Positions 1 to 7,854 of a DNA stretch of 64,000 nt are shown one piece after another. The DNA lies in contig NZ_SRSO01000013.1 in NCBI RefSeq assembly GCF_004791695.1, positions 1 to 64,000 of the forward strand. Direction: 5' to 3'. Position 1 is the stretch's first letter, and each line of letters starts with the position of its first letter. The notes under the pieces are model-generated. The model had not been told where the DNA came from. It made no database searches and worked only from the letters and a program-made list of their open reading frames with translations. The DNA comes from Flavivirga rizhaonensis. Its GTDB lineage: Bacteria; Bacteroidota; Bacteroidia; Flavobacteriales; Flavobacteriaceae. The position numbers and the translations under genes are program-made.

Positions 1-117
1 CATTTACAGGGCTATTTAGATGAAATCGCTTTCAAGTTCAACAATAAGGGAAAGGATTTGTTCAACCTGCTTATCTGTAAAATAATTCAAGGAAGAAATG
101 AAATTGCCACTTTATAG
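1..117 (+). mobile_element. 3' end of IS1595-type transposase gene (cut by window edge)
   Basis: Frame 1 is open from base 1 to a TAG at 115-117 and gives 38 residues. The segment HLQGYLDEIAFKFNNKGKDL resembles the C-terminal end of ISXO2-like (IS1595 family) DDE transposases, where a 'GYLdEfaFrfN.R' block sits near the end. The catalytic residues lie outside the window, so it cannot be said whether the element is intact. No terminal inverted repeat was recognised in the following 280 bases. The family call rests on recall of this short motif. Confidence 0.65.
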
Positions 118-346
118 GAAATCGCCCCTCAAGGGGACAATTTTACCGAGTGAGATTCCTCCCTCGAGGGAGGATTAAGGAGGGTGTTTTTAAATACAAA
201 ATACTTTATAAGTCTAGCAATCAGAATTTTACAGCGAAGTTAAATAATTTAAGTTACATCGAACTCGTTAAGTAATAAGTTTTTTTGAAGATGTTATACA
301 ATATCAATTCAGATTAATGAAAATATCATCTTGAAATTGTGGCAAT
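118..346. other. Gene-free stretch with GC-rich palindromes
   Basis: No reading frame of interest is seen. Two short perfect palindromes stand out, CCCCTCAAGGGG (near 125-136) and CCTCCCTCGAGGGAGG (near 159-174), followed by AT-rich sequence. Such G/C blocks are foreign to the local composition. They look like remains of the dispersed intergenic repeats found elsewhere in the window (near 7620, 10795, 39788 and 61573). Confidence 0.4.
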
Positions 347-385
347 AAAAAAGCCACATTTGTTATACACAAATGCGGCTTTTTT
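347..385 (-). terminator. Rho-independent terminator after rpsU
   Basis: A 17-base arm (AAAAAAGCCACATTTGT) pairs with ACAAATGCGGCTTTTTT around a 5-base loop, with a single A/C mismatch. The A-run on one side and T-run on the other let it work in both directions. It lies 14 bases past the rpsU stop. Confidence 0.85.
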
Positions 386-398
386 ATAATAGGGAATT

Positions 399-593
399 CT
401 AAATATCTTCTTGATCTCTTAAGTTTTGAATATACGCAGCTTTTTGGATTTCGCGACGTCTTTTAACAGATGGCTTTGTGAAAAACTGACCTTCTCTCAA
501 ATTTTGCATAACCTTAATATTTCTGTGTTTTCTTTTGTAGCGTTTTAAGGCACGCTCAATATTTTCACCTTCTTTAATAATAATCTTTAGCAT
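399..593 (-). CDS. rpsU: 30S ribosomal protein S21
   Basis: A 64-residue basic protein of the bS21 family, which binds the 30S platform near the 3' end of 16S rRNA and helps initiation. The family pattern is plain: MLKIIIKEGENIERALKRYK at the start, then a K/R-rich helix containing RRREIQKAAY. The length is usual for Bacteroidota S21. It is transcribed away from the AsmA-like gene, with a terminator just downstream and a promoter-like pair near 774-803. In Bacteroidota, S21 has been linked to sequestration of the anti-Shine-Dalgarno sequence, which fits the weak SD signals seen across the window. Identification is secure. Confidence 0.97.
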   Translation of the reverse strand: MLKIIIKEGENIERALKRYKRKHRNIKVMQNLREGQFFTKPSVKRRREIQKAAYIQNLRDQEDI

Positions 594-773
594 GTGTGAT
601 TTTTAAATTTATTCGTTTTAGGACTATCCGTAAATACGTTTTTAATACTTTACTTTTTAAAGTATGTCTTAACCATGCTATTTGTTTTCGTTAAATTCAT
701 AGAGCTGGCTAGTTACAATAATAACTTTTTTAAATTAACATCCTAATAAAAAAGGAATTATTTAAATAATGTG

Positions 774-803
774 CAAAAATACGGTTTTATTTTTTGGTGT
801 CAA
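774..803 (-). promoter_or_regulatory. Candidate Bacteroidota-type promoter for rpsU
   Basis: On the minus strand a TATTTTTG box (774-781, plus-strand CAAAAATA) fits the -7 consensus TAnnTTTG. A TTG (801-803) lies 19 bases upstream, the expected -33 spacing. The predicted leader is about 170 bases, and the -33 box overlaps the last codons of the upstream gene. This is pattern matching only. Confidence 0.45.
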
Positions 804-3477
804 CCTTTTTCTTTCTGCCTCCTAAAAGACCGCCAAGAGCATTTTTTACAGCATCTTCTGTAGTGTTAGTTTTGGTAGAATCTTTTTCTGTTTGATTCTT
901 TTTATTTTTAATAATGCCACTTAAAACATTTTTAACCGAATTATTTTGCTCTTTCTTTATAGAGTCTGTTTTGCTCTTATTGCCACCAATAACACCGCTA
1001 ATTAAATCTGATACTTTGTCTTTGCCTTTATTGAGTAATTTTTGTTTCTCAATTTCAATAAGTTGATTTGTCAGGTTTTTAACGCCACTTGTTAAATCGG
1101 TTGTTACAGAAGGGCTTGTATATGTGCCTCCAATGTTAGCTGTAACGGGAATTATTATGTTTTTTGCTTCCTTATTATCAATTTTTCCAATTAATTGATT
1201 AACATCGCTCCCTAAATATTTAGCAGGCACATTAAAAATCGCACTGTATTCTAATTTTTTATCAAAACCATGAGACCCCGAAACATCAATAGTAATATCA
1301 TCGTATTTTAGTTGGAAAGGTTCAACACTAACTTTTCCATTAGCGAATTCTAACTTTGTTTTAAGGTCTTTCAAGTCTAATTTATCAAAATCTATAAAGC
1401 TTAAAGACCCTTCTAGTTTGTTAAATAATTCACTTTTATTCTCATTGACTTTTGAAGTTAATAATTCAGCTAGAGCATCCCCAGAGACACTACTTAATTC
1501 AGGAGAAAATTCACTATCTAAATTACCCGCTAAATTAATATCGGTATTTAGTTTTCCTTGAAGTATTTTGGCAATAGGAGCTAGGCTTCTTAATAGTTCT
1601 AGCTCTTTAAACGACTGACCTATATCAAAACCATCTATACCTAAATTTAGATTAAAAGTCGGTGTTTCACTTTTTGTGGAAACATTACCGGAAATAGCTA
1701 AAGCACCATCAAATAAATTAGAGGTCATATCTTTAAGTGTTGCTCGCTGATCTTTAATTATAAGTGTTCCTTTTAAATTTTTTAAATTTAAATTGTCATA
1801 AAGAACAGTTTTTGCATTGGCATTAATAGTACAATTTAAAAATTTTGGAATTTTCAAGGACTCAGCATCACTTGTGGTTTTATTATTTGTTGAGGCGGTT
1901 TCATCTTCAGACATGAAATCACTTACCTTAAAAAAGGTAGAATTCACATTGAAATACCCTTGAAGCGTATTATCACTTAATAAAAACCCTAATAGATTTT
2001 TAATAGTTCCTGTGGCATTCAAATCGCTATTCCCTGTTCTGGCTTTAAAACTGCTAAGGGAAACTGTTCCTGGGTTAAAAGACATATTAGCTTCAGAAAT
2101 ATGAATCGGATTCACAATGTCTTCCGAAGAAAACACAAAATCACTAATACTAGCAGAACCATTATTTTTTATACGCTCGTAAGCATTTGTTTCGATAGCG
2201 TTCATATCGAAAGCAGTATTGATATTCCCTTTTAAAGTACCTGTTAAGGTATTTTCTAATTCAACAGGATACACCTTTGTAATATTTGCTAAGTTTAAAA
2301 TACCATCAATATTGGCATTAACTAACATATTTTTACTAATATTTTTTAAAGAGGCAGACGATTTAAACATGTCTTCATCAATACTAAAATTAAGCGCTTT
2401 AATATCAACATAAGTATCGTCAGCATGTCCTGTAGTATTTTTTATAACTGTATTTATAGTAATGTTTTTAACACGTTTTGGTAAATCAGGGTATTTAAAC
2501 GATGCATTGTTTGAGGTCAGGCTAATATCTAGCTTAGGAATTGTTGTTTCTGAGCTTAACCCTTTTACAATACCTTTAACTTTAAAGTCACCAGTAGTTT
2601 GAACACCTTCAATGTTTTTTGAAAATTCTTCTGGAATGACTGCTAAGAAATTTTTAAAAGAAGTTTCTGGATTTTCAAAAGTAATGTCCATTTCTTGACC
2701 ATTTTCTAATTGCTGAACATAGCCATGAAACTCCAAAGGTAATTTGTTTATAAGTGCCTTATTATCTTTAAAAGTGTATTTGCTATTAGCTAAATCTAAT
2801 CCTATTATAGCGTCCAGTTTTACAGGATTATTATTTAAATAGGTGCTGCTATCTATCTTAAAACTAATATTTGCTTCGCTTTTTGTCTCTAATTCTGATG
2901 TTTCTGCGGAAAAGATGCCTGTACCTTCATGATTGAGTTCAGATACATAAATAGTCATCTTGGAGGCCTCATCAATATATGCTAAAGCACTGTTATTGAT
3001 ACTGTAATTTTCAATATCAAACGAAAAACTACTTCTCTCTGTTTCTGTTTTGGTTGATGCTTTTTCTTCATCTTTTTTAGCAATGTCAAAATTAGTGTTG
3101 CCGAATTTATCTGTTTTAAGAGTGAGCAAAGTTTCGTCTACAGTAATGGAATTTACGATAATGGGATCTCCACCAGACATTTTAAATAATTCTTTAATAG
3201 GCATCGTAAGTGTAATGTTTTTGGAGGTTACAAATGTCTCGCCTTTAAAAGGCTCAAAATTAGTAATGACCAAATCACTTACAGAAACATGTGCTTGTGG
3301 AAAGCTTATTAAAAAACTTAAACTCACATCGCTAAATTCTACTTGTGCATTTAAGTTGTCATTTATTGATTGCTTTACCATGTCTTTAATTTGCCCTTTA
3401 AAAGCAAATGGAATAGCAACTAAGAGTACTAGAATAATGAGTAAAGTAATACTTAATATTTTTAAAGCTTTTTTCAT
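787..3477 (-). CDS. AsmA-like envelope protein
   Basis: An 896-residue protein with one N-terminal membrane segment (about residues 7-28) followed by a long beta-rich region, as in the AsmA/TamB-like superfamily. Members anchor in the inner membrane, span the periplasm, and are tied to lipid transport or outer-membrane homeostasis. The first 80 residues (membrane anchor, then AQVEFSDVSLSFLISFPQAH and VSVSDLVITNF) match the AsmA N-terminus. Residues about 560-790 repeat the motif in an AsmA_2-like C-terminal domain. The tail after residue 810 is low-complexity, K/N/T-rich with two 'VKNxLGGLLGG/VLSGII' blocks. It appears monocistronic, and the substrate is unknown. Confidence 0.85.
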   Translation of the reverse strand: MKKALKILSITLLIILVLLVAIPFAFKGQIKDMVKQSINDNLNAQVEFSDVSLSFLISFPQAHVSVSDLVITNFEPFKGETFVTSKNITLTMPIKELFKMSGGDPIIVNSITVDETLLTLKTDKFGNTNFDIAKKDEEKASTKTETERSSFSFDIENYSINNSALAYIDEASKMTIYVSELNHEGTGIFSAETSELETKSEANISFKIDSSTYLNNNPVKLDAIIGLDLANSKYTFKDNKALINKLPLEFHGYVQQLENGQEMDITFENPETSFKNFLAVIPEEFSKNIEGVQTTGDFKVKGIVKGLSSETTIPKLDISLTSNNASFKYPDLPKRVKNITINTVIKNTTGHADDTYVDIKALNFSIDEDMFKSSASLKNISKNMLVNANIDGILNLANITKVYPVELENTLTGTLKGNINTAFDMNAIETNAYERIKNNGSASISDFVFSSEDIVNPIHISEANMSFNPGTVSLSSFKARTGNSDLNATGTIKNLLGFLLSDNTLQGYFNVNSTFFKVSDFMSEDETASTNNKTTSDAESLKIPKFLNCTINANAKTVLYDNLNLKNLKGTLIIKDQRATLKDMTSNLFDGALAISGNVSTKSETPTFNLNLGIDGFDIGQSFKELELLRSLAPIAKILQGKLNTDINLAGNLDSEFSPELSSVSGDALAELLTSKVNENKSELFNKLEGSLSFIDFDKLDLKDLKTKLEFANGKVSVEPFQLKYDDITIDVSGSHGFDKKLEYSAIFNVPAKYLGSDVNQLIGKIDNKEAKNIIIPVTANIGGTYTSPSVTTDLTSGVKNLTNQLIEIEKQKLLNKGKDKVSDLISGVIGGNKSKTDSIKKEQNNSVKNVLSGIIKNKKNQTEKDSTKTNTTEDAVKNALGGLLGGRKKKVDTKK

Positions 3478-3601
3478 TGTGTAGGTTTTTTTGATTAATA
3501 GGCTTGCGGGATGTTGATATAGAATATGTTATGAATATACGTAAAAATGGTATTAGAAAGATGAAACTTGTTTTTATTTAATATTAATTTATTATAAAAT
3601 T

Positions 3602-4306
3602 TTAAAGCAAATCAATTTCTTCGTTCACTTTTAATTTAAAACGCTTTCTAAACAAATAAACACCCAAATATAGAAAAGGTGTATCACAAGCAGCAACAAA
3701 AACTTTAAATAAAAACCCACTAATTAATAAACCTTTAAAATTCGACCAATCGATGATGCCGAATGAACATAATAAAGTTACAATCGTAAACGTATCTACA
3801 AATTGAGAAAACCAGGTAGAGAAATTATTTCGTAGCCAAAGATATTTCCCTTTGGTGAGTCGTTTCCAAAAATGGTAAATCTGAATGTCTACAAACTGTG
3901 CGAATAAATAGGTGAGCATGCTTGCAAATACAGCAATGATGGAATTACCAAAAACCGTATTAAACATATCGTTTTTAACGTAAGACCAGCTTGTGGCAGG
4001 AACGCTGTCTGCAACCAGTATTATTAAAAGTGAAAAAAGTGAAGCAAAAATACCCGTTACAACAACATCATTAGCACGCTTTTTACCATAAATTTCACTA
4101 ATTAAATCGGTGATTAAAAAAGTAATCGGGTAGGGTAAAATACCAACAGAGATTTCGAAAAGCTTACTTCCAAAAATTTCAATGTCAACAGGATGCCAAT
4201 AAAAAAACTTCTGAAAAATGAGGTTTGACACCACCAATGATGTTATAAATAAAGCCCCAAGGAGTATGTAGATACGCTGAGCAGCAAGTTTGTCTTTTAA
4301 TGTCAT
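3602..4306 (-). CDS. Queuosine precursor transporter (YhhQ/VUT family)
   Basis: A 234-residue integral membrane protein with about six hydrophobic segments. The PYPITFLITDLISEIYGKKR block in the second and third segments is the family hallmark, as are the later QFVDIQIYHFW and QFVDTFTIV motifs. Characterised members (E. coli YhhQ) import preQ0/preQ1 for synthesis of queuosine in tRNA. Length and motif order are normal. No queuosine biosynthesis gene lies beside it here, so the role comes from family membership. Confidence 0.9.
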   Translation of the reverse strand: MTLKDKLAAQRIYILLGALFITSLVVSNLIFQKFFYWHPVDIEIFGSKLFEISVGILPYPITFLITDLISEIYGKKRANDVVVTGIFASLFSLLIILVADSVPATSWSYVKNDMFNTVFGNSIIAVFASMLTYLFAQFVDIQIYHFWKRLTKGKYLWLRNNFSTWFSQFVDTFTIVTLLCSFGIIDWSNFKGLLISGFLFKVFVAACDTPFLYLGVYLFRKRFKLKVNEEIDLL

Positions 4307-4360
4307 AACAGGTTATAAATAAATTTCACTTTGTCAGTTCGAGTGATGCGACGAAGGAGC

Positions 4361-4700
4361 ATTGTATCGAGAACTAAGGTGTGTTGAATTTCTTTTTAGC
4401 TAAGTTAGGAAGCTTTTCAAATTCATTTTTAATTAATGCTTCTTTTTTTGCTCTAGACCACTTTTTAATTTGCTTTTCTGTTTGTATGGCTAAATCAACA
4501 TTTGTGAATTCAGCATAGAACTCCAAACGTATTGGTCGGCGTTTATAAGTGTAACTATCTGCATGTTTTCCTAATTTATGTTCTGTAATACGTCTAGTCA
4601 AATTAGATGTTATACCTGTATAATAGCTTTTATCGGAACATTTTAAAATATAAACATAATATATTTTCATATTTATGGAAATAAAGCTTCTCGATACAAT
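4361..4700. repeat. 13-bp inverted repeat enclosing the GIY-YIG gene
   Basis: ATTGTATCGAGAA at 4361-4373 and its exact reverse complement at 4688-4700 bracket the nuclease gene. Outside each arm there is looser similarity (TTCGAGTGAT before the left arm, ATTACTCGAA after the right arm, in inverted orientation), so the related region is about 40 bases per side. The arrangement resembles a minimal mobile unit or a repeat pair that captured one gene. No transposase lies inside it. Confidence 0.7.
4374..4670 (-). CDS. GIY-YIG nuclease family protein
   Basis: A 98-residue single-domain protein. The GIY-YIG core is visible as YYVYILKCSDKSYYTGITSN, with the YVYIL and YTGI elements, then an Arg in NLTRRITEH and a Glu near RLEFYAEF; these are the usual catalytic Tyr/Arg/Glu positions. 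The domain is shared with UvrC and homing endonucleases, but free-standing forms are common in Bacteroidota and their role is unclear. The stop codon directly abuts a 13-base inverted repeat (4361-4373) whose mate lies 18 bases beyond the start codon (4688-4700), so the gene sits in a very tight repeat-bounded unit. Confidence 0.88.
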   Translation of the reverse strand: MKIYYVYILKCSDKSYYTGITSNLTRRITEHKLGKHADSYTYKRRPIRLEFYAEFTNVDLAIQTEKQIKKWSRAKKEALIKNEFEKLPNLAKKKFNTP

Positions 4701-4865
4701 TTTTCTTCATTTAGTTTCGAAAAATTACTCGAAGAGACATATTAACTAAGTTCATGTCTATTTGAGTATTTAGAAACTTTAGAAGTGTTTCGAGGTAATT
4801 TGTGAATAAATACGTCTCGTAAATATAAACGAATAAAAATTGTTTTAGTTATTTTGCCAATACTT

Positions 4866-5996
4866 ATGATAAAACCAACGACATTTCATATCGCTTTAGG
4901 AAGTAATAAAGGAGATAAACTTAAAAACCTCCAAAATGCAGTTGATTTAATACATGTGAGAGCTGGTAATATAAAACTGATTTCTAAAGTATATAAATCG
5001 CCTGCTTTTGGATTTGAAAGTGATGATTTTTTTAATGCTTGTTTGGTTTTAGAAAGTTATTTAAAACCTCAAAAATTACTACAGGTTTTATTAACTATTG
5101 AAAAGGACTTGGGGCGTACTAGGAAAAACTCTGAAGGTTATGAAGCGCGTATTATTGATTTAGATATTATTTTTGCTGAAGATCGTATTATTGAAACCAA
5201 TACACTTCAAGTGCCACATCCAGAAATGGAAAAACGAAGGTTTGTATTATTACCACTTCATGATATAGCATCTAAAATAAAGCACCCAAAATTAGATAAA
5301 CAAGTATCAGTTTTGTTAGAAGAATGTGGAGATGAAAGTGTTTTAGAACCTATTAATATTTGGTTGAAAAACCCAAGAAAGGCCTTTGATTTTTCAAAGT
5401 ATAATTACATTGCTATTGAAGGTAATATTGGTGCTGGTAAAACCAGTTTGGCAAATAAAATAGCACATGATTTTAATGCGAAACTTATTTTAGAGCGTTT
5501 TGCTGATAATCCATTTTTACCTAAATTTTATGAAGACGCTGCGCGGTATTCCTTCCCTTTAGAAATGTCTTTTTTAGCAGATCGCTACCAGCAAATATCG
5601 GACGATTTATCTCAGCTAGATTTGTTTAAAGATTTTATTGTAAGTGATTATGATGTGTTTAAATCACTTATTTTTTCAAAAATCACATTGCAGGAAGATG
5701 AGTTTAAGTTGTATAGAAAGTTGTTTTATTTAATGTACAAAGAGATAGCAAAACCCGATTTGTATGTCTATTTATATCAGAATACTGAGCGATTACAAGA
5801 AAATATTAAAAAACGTGGTCGTGATTACGAACAGAATATTGAAAACGACTACTTAGAAAAAATTAATGCTGGGTACTTAGAGTTTTTAAAATCACAACCT
5901 GATTTTAATGTGAAAATCATTGATATTTCGGATAAGGATTTTGTTGAAAACAGATTGGATTATTTGTGGCTTTTGGGAGTGATTTGTAGGGAGTGA
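4866..5996 (+). CDS. folK: Bifunctional HPPK (FolK) / deoxynucleoside kinase
   Basis: Two enzymes in one chain. Residues 1 to about 155 are 6-hydroxymethyl-7,8-dihydropterin pyrophosphokinase of folate synthesis: HIALGSNKGDKLKNLQNAV at the start, then ARIIDLDIIF, the FolK signature with the Mg-binding DLD. Residues about 175-376 are a deoxynucleoside kinase: P-loop AIEGNIGAGKTSLANKIA, then an ERF motif and a lid-like KKRGRDYEQNI. The frame extends four codons upstream to a TTG, but ATG 4866 puts the FolK N-terminus in the usual place. The same fusion is common in Bacteroidota. Nucleoside specificity cannot be read from the sequence. Confidence 0.93.
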   Translation: MIKPTTFHIALGSNKGDKLKNLQNAVDLIHVRAGNIKLISKVYKSPAFGFESDDFFNACLVLESYLKPQKLLQVLLTIEKDLGRTRKNSEGYEARIIDLDIIFAEDRIIETNTLQVPHPEMEKRRFVLLPLHDIASKIKHPKLDKQVSVLLEECGDESVLEPINIWLKNPRKAFDFSKYNYIAIEGNIGAGKTSLANKIAHDFNAKLILERFADNPFLPKFYEDAARYSFPLEMSFLADRYQQISDDLSQLDLFKDFIVSDYDVFKSLIFSKITLQEDEFKLYRKLFYLMYKEIAKPDLYVYLYQNTERLQENIKKRGRDYEQNIENDYLEKINAGYLEFLKSQPDFNVKIIDISDKDFVENRLDYLWLLGVICRE

Positions 5997-5999
5997 TTT

Positions 6000-6144
6000 T
6001 TGAGTTGCGCTTATCGGTTTTGTGTATGGCTAGTTGTGGAAAATCAGCTATGATTTTTCACTGTAACCAAAAGATAGCAAATTGCAGCGAATTCCGACTA
6101 AGGAATTCAGCCGCAATGAGCTATACAAGTTGTTGGCAAACGTT
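6000..6144. repeat. Imperfect palindromic intergenic element
   Basis: An outer stem (TGTATGGCT 6023-6031 with AGCTATACA 6119-6127, one G-U pair) encloses an inner hairpin, GAATTCC-GACTAA-GGAATTC (6089-6108). The unit ends with GTTGGCAAACGTT (6132-6144). The nested fold and GC-richer composition look like a structured dispersed repeat rather than coding sequence, although a short frame happens to be open through it. It lies between the folK fusion and the coiled-coil protein gene. Confidence 0.6.
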
Positions 6145-6946
6145 TTTTACTTTCATATTTTGGACCACGACTATGTCAAAATCAACTATTATAATTATCA
6201 TGCTGTTTATTAATGATTATAACTATGTCATTAATAGGCTTTGATTTATGTGCTTTATTTAAAGTATTGGCGATTGTCCTATCTTTCTTAATTGTTCCAT
6301 ATTTTGAAGTGTAATCTGCCAATAATTCAGAAGCTTTTGTTAAGGTGTTTTGGTACAATTGATTACTTGATTTCATTTCATTTATTGTTTTCTGGTCATC
6401 GTATGATTGCTTTTTCAAGTTGTTTAATTCACTATTTAGGTTGTCATTATCAGCTATATACTCGTCATTAGATTTTATCAAATCAGTTCTCTCCGTATTT
6501 ATGGACTGAATCTCATTAGCCCATTTATCTTTTATGTTTTTTAATTCGTCTAATAATTTGCCATATTCAGCCGAATCTACTTTGGTTCGCTTATCCACGT
6601 ATGTGAACTGAAAATTTTTAAATTGAAGTACAATCCAAGAAGTAATTATGTTAAGTATGCCTAAAGCAATTAATGCTACCACTGCTATACCGAATGGTTT
6701 CCACACTAAGTTATTGATTCCTAAAAGTTGAAGATTCTCAATGTACTCAATGCGAGTAATGTCTTTTAAGTGTTCTTCATTGATAAAGAAAATCGCAACT
6801 AAAATTTTCCAATTATAAGCAATCCATGCTAAAATAAATGTACCAGTAAATGGTTTTTTTGCTCTATCATATAAAGTCGCTTTTACTGATTGAGTAAATT
6901 CTTGCATAAATTTTATGTTTTGAGAGTTAATTTAATGTTTGCCAAC
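6132..6946. repeat. 13-bp inverted repeats (12/13) enclosing the 241-residue ORF
   Basis: GTTGGCAAACGTT at 6132-6144 recurs inverted at 6934-6946 (AATGTTTGCCAAC; one difference). The pair lies 37 bases past the stop and 26 bases before the start of the enclosed gene. The geometry parallels that of the GIY-YIG gene. Confidence 0.55.
6182..6907 (-). CDS. Membrane protein with C-terminal coiled coil, function unknown
   Basis: A 241-residue protein I do not recognise. Two hydrophobic segments are visible, about residues 23-42 (ILAWIAYNWKILVAIFFI) and 72-96 (GIAVVALIALGILNIITSWI). Residues about 125-185 form a strongly predicted coiled coil rich in E/K/N/L heptads. The short C-terminus ends with INDIVIIINKQHDN. 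The layout (two membrane helices, then a cytoplasmic coiled coil) suggests a membrane-anchored scaffold, which is inference. It is alone between inverted repeats, so it may be a horizontally acquired accessory gene. A defence or stress role is possible but unsupported. Confidence 0.7.
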   Translation of the reverse strand: MQEFTQSVKATLYDRAKKPFTGTFILAWIAYNWKILVAIFFINEEHLKDITRIEYIENLQLLGINNLVWKPFGIAVVALIALGILNIITSWIVLQFKNFQFTYVDKRTKVDSAEYGKLLDELKNIKDKWANEIQSINTERTDLIKSNDEYIADNDNLNSELNNLKKQSYDDQKTINEMKSSNQLYQNTLTKASELLADYTSKYGTIKKDRTIANTLNKAHKSKPINDIVIIINKQHDNYNS

Positions 6947-7068
6947 GTTAAAATATAATTCCGTTTCAATGAATTATATCGATTGATAAGCAAAGTTATA
7001 ATTTTGTATGTTTAGAATCAAACCAAATTGTATATAAAAAACTACAAATCAGGAAGTTGCTTTGTGTT

Positions 7069-7497
7069 CTAGATCCCTAACAAAGGCAAATGCTTCACAT
7101 TATGATATGTTAAAGCCGCAGCAATACATTTTTTTAAGGGCTCTTCAGGAAGTTCTTTATGTAGCTGCAAAATGATAGCTCTTTTACCTTCAAAATCTAG
7201 CGTGTTTTTATAAACGGTTCTGAATGTAGAGACCAGCCTGCTAGTACATTGGAAATACATAGCATATTGATCGGGGTTTTTAGAGCTCCAATTTATTCTA
7301 ATGGTACTACCTTTTTTGGTTAAATAACTTGGTTCTCCCCATTTTAGTGTTTCTTCCAGATTGGTTACTCCTTCTATGTTATTTGCAGTCTCAATAATCA
7401 ATTCCCGAAGGTTTGTCATTTTCTTTCTAACGGAATCGGGGTAATTATTGAAAATCGATGCAACTCTAGGGTCTGTTTTTACTTCTAAATGTTTCAT
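7069..7497 (-). CDS. DUF1801 domain protein
   Basis: A 142-residue soluble protein of the YdhG-like/DUF1801 type. Typical features are a start of helical YPDSVRKKMTNLRELI, a central 'NLEETLKWGEPSYLTKKGST' block (the EtlKWGePsY motif is the family hallmark), a strand pair with FQCTSRLVSTFRTVY, and a terminal helix. Members have an SHS2-like fold with no settled biochemical role. It is monocistronic and on the opposite strand to the exported-protein pair that follows. Confidence 0.85.
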   Translation of the reverse strand: MKHLEVKTDPRVASIFNNYPDSVRKKMTNLRELIIETANNIEGVTNLEETLKWGEPSYLTKKGSTIRINWSSKNPDQYAMYFQCTSRLVSTFRTVYKNTLDFEGKRAIILQLHKELPEEPLKKCIAAALTYHNVKHLPLLGI

Positions 7498-7619
7498 TCA
7501 GTTTTAGTTTCGAAAATATATTATACCCAAACAGGGGACATTGATAAACGAAGTTATGATTTTCAAGCTTTTCAATCAAGTTAAATTATGTTTAAACATA
7601 TTCAAAAACTTTGTACTCC

Positions 7620-7664
7620 TGTCATTCCTGTTGTAATGGATTCCGTGTCAAGCACGGAATGACA
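7620..7664. repeat. Short dispersed repeat with TGTCATTCC ends
   Basis: TGTCATTCC (7620-7628) and its exact complement GGAATGACA (7656-7664) bound a 45-base unit. Inside the right half lies a hairpin, TTCCGTG-TCAAG-CACGGAA. The ends resemble those of the 39788-39963 unit (TGTCATTTC/GAAATGACA), and one end recurs at 61573-61581, so this looks like a family of small non-coding repeats. Confidence 0.6.
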
Positions 7665-7780
7665 AAAAATGAATTATTTAAGAATAGAGATGATTAAAAC
7701 AAAACATTCACTATTTATTAATAACTGAATACCATGGCACAAGCCGTTTAAACCAGAAAACTTGTATTTAAGCGAATTTT

Positions 7781-7813
7781 TTTGAGGCTATAGAAGGTTA
7801 GTATATACATTTG
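7781..7813 (+). promoter_or_regulatory. Candidate promoter for the exported-protein pair
   Basis: TTTG at 7781-7784 and TACATTTG at 7806-7813 fit the Bacteroidota -33/-7 pattern (TTTG, about 20 bases, TAnnTTTG), with 21 bases between. The start codon of the first gene lies 41 bases further on. Confidence 0.6.
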
Positions 7814-7854
7814 ACAGCACCCTCATTTACTGTATTAAACTTAATTTATAATTT

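Larger units (their letters stand above)
7498..7854. other. Gene-free stretch with repeat and promoter
   Basis: This 357-base gap holds the short inverted-repeat unit at 7620-7664 and a promoter-like pair at 7781-7813. A 24-codon frame starting near 7588 ends inside the repeat and is probably accidental. I see nothing else. Confidence 0.5.

Noticed and set aside
3050..3484. 144-codon plus-strand frame opposite the AsmA-like gene
   Set aside because: Antisense to a well-supported gene; no homology pattern or start signal.
5993..6244. Plus-strand 83-codon frame
   Set aside because: It runs through the palindromic repeat and overlaps the 3' end of the coiled-coil protein gene; no start context or protein-like composition.
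6132..6946. Integron attC sites around the coiled-coil gene
   Set aside because: The GTTGGCAAAC arms do not fit the GTTRRRY core and no integrase is seen; kept only as inverted repeats.
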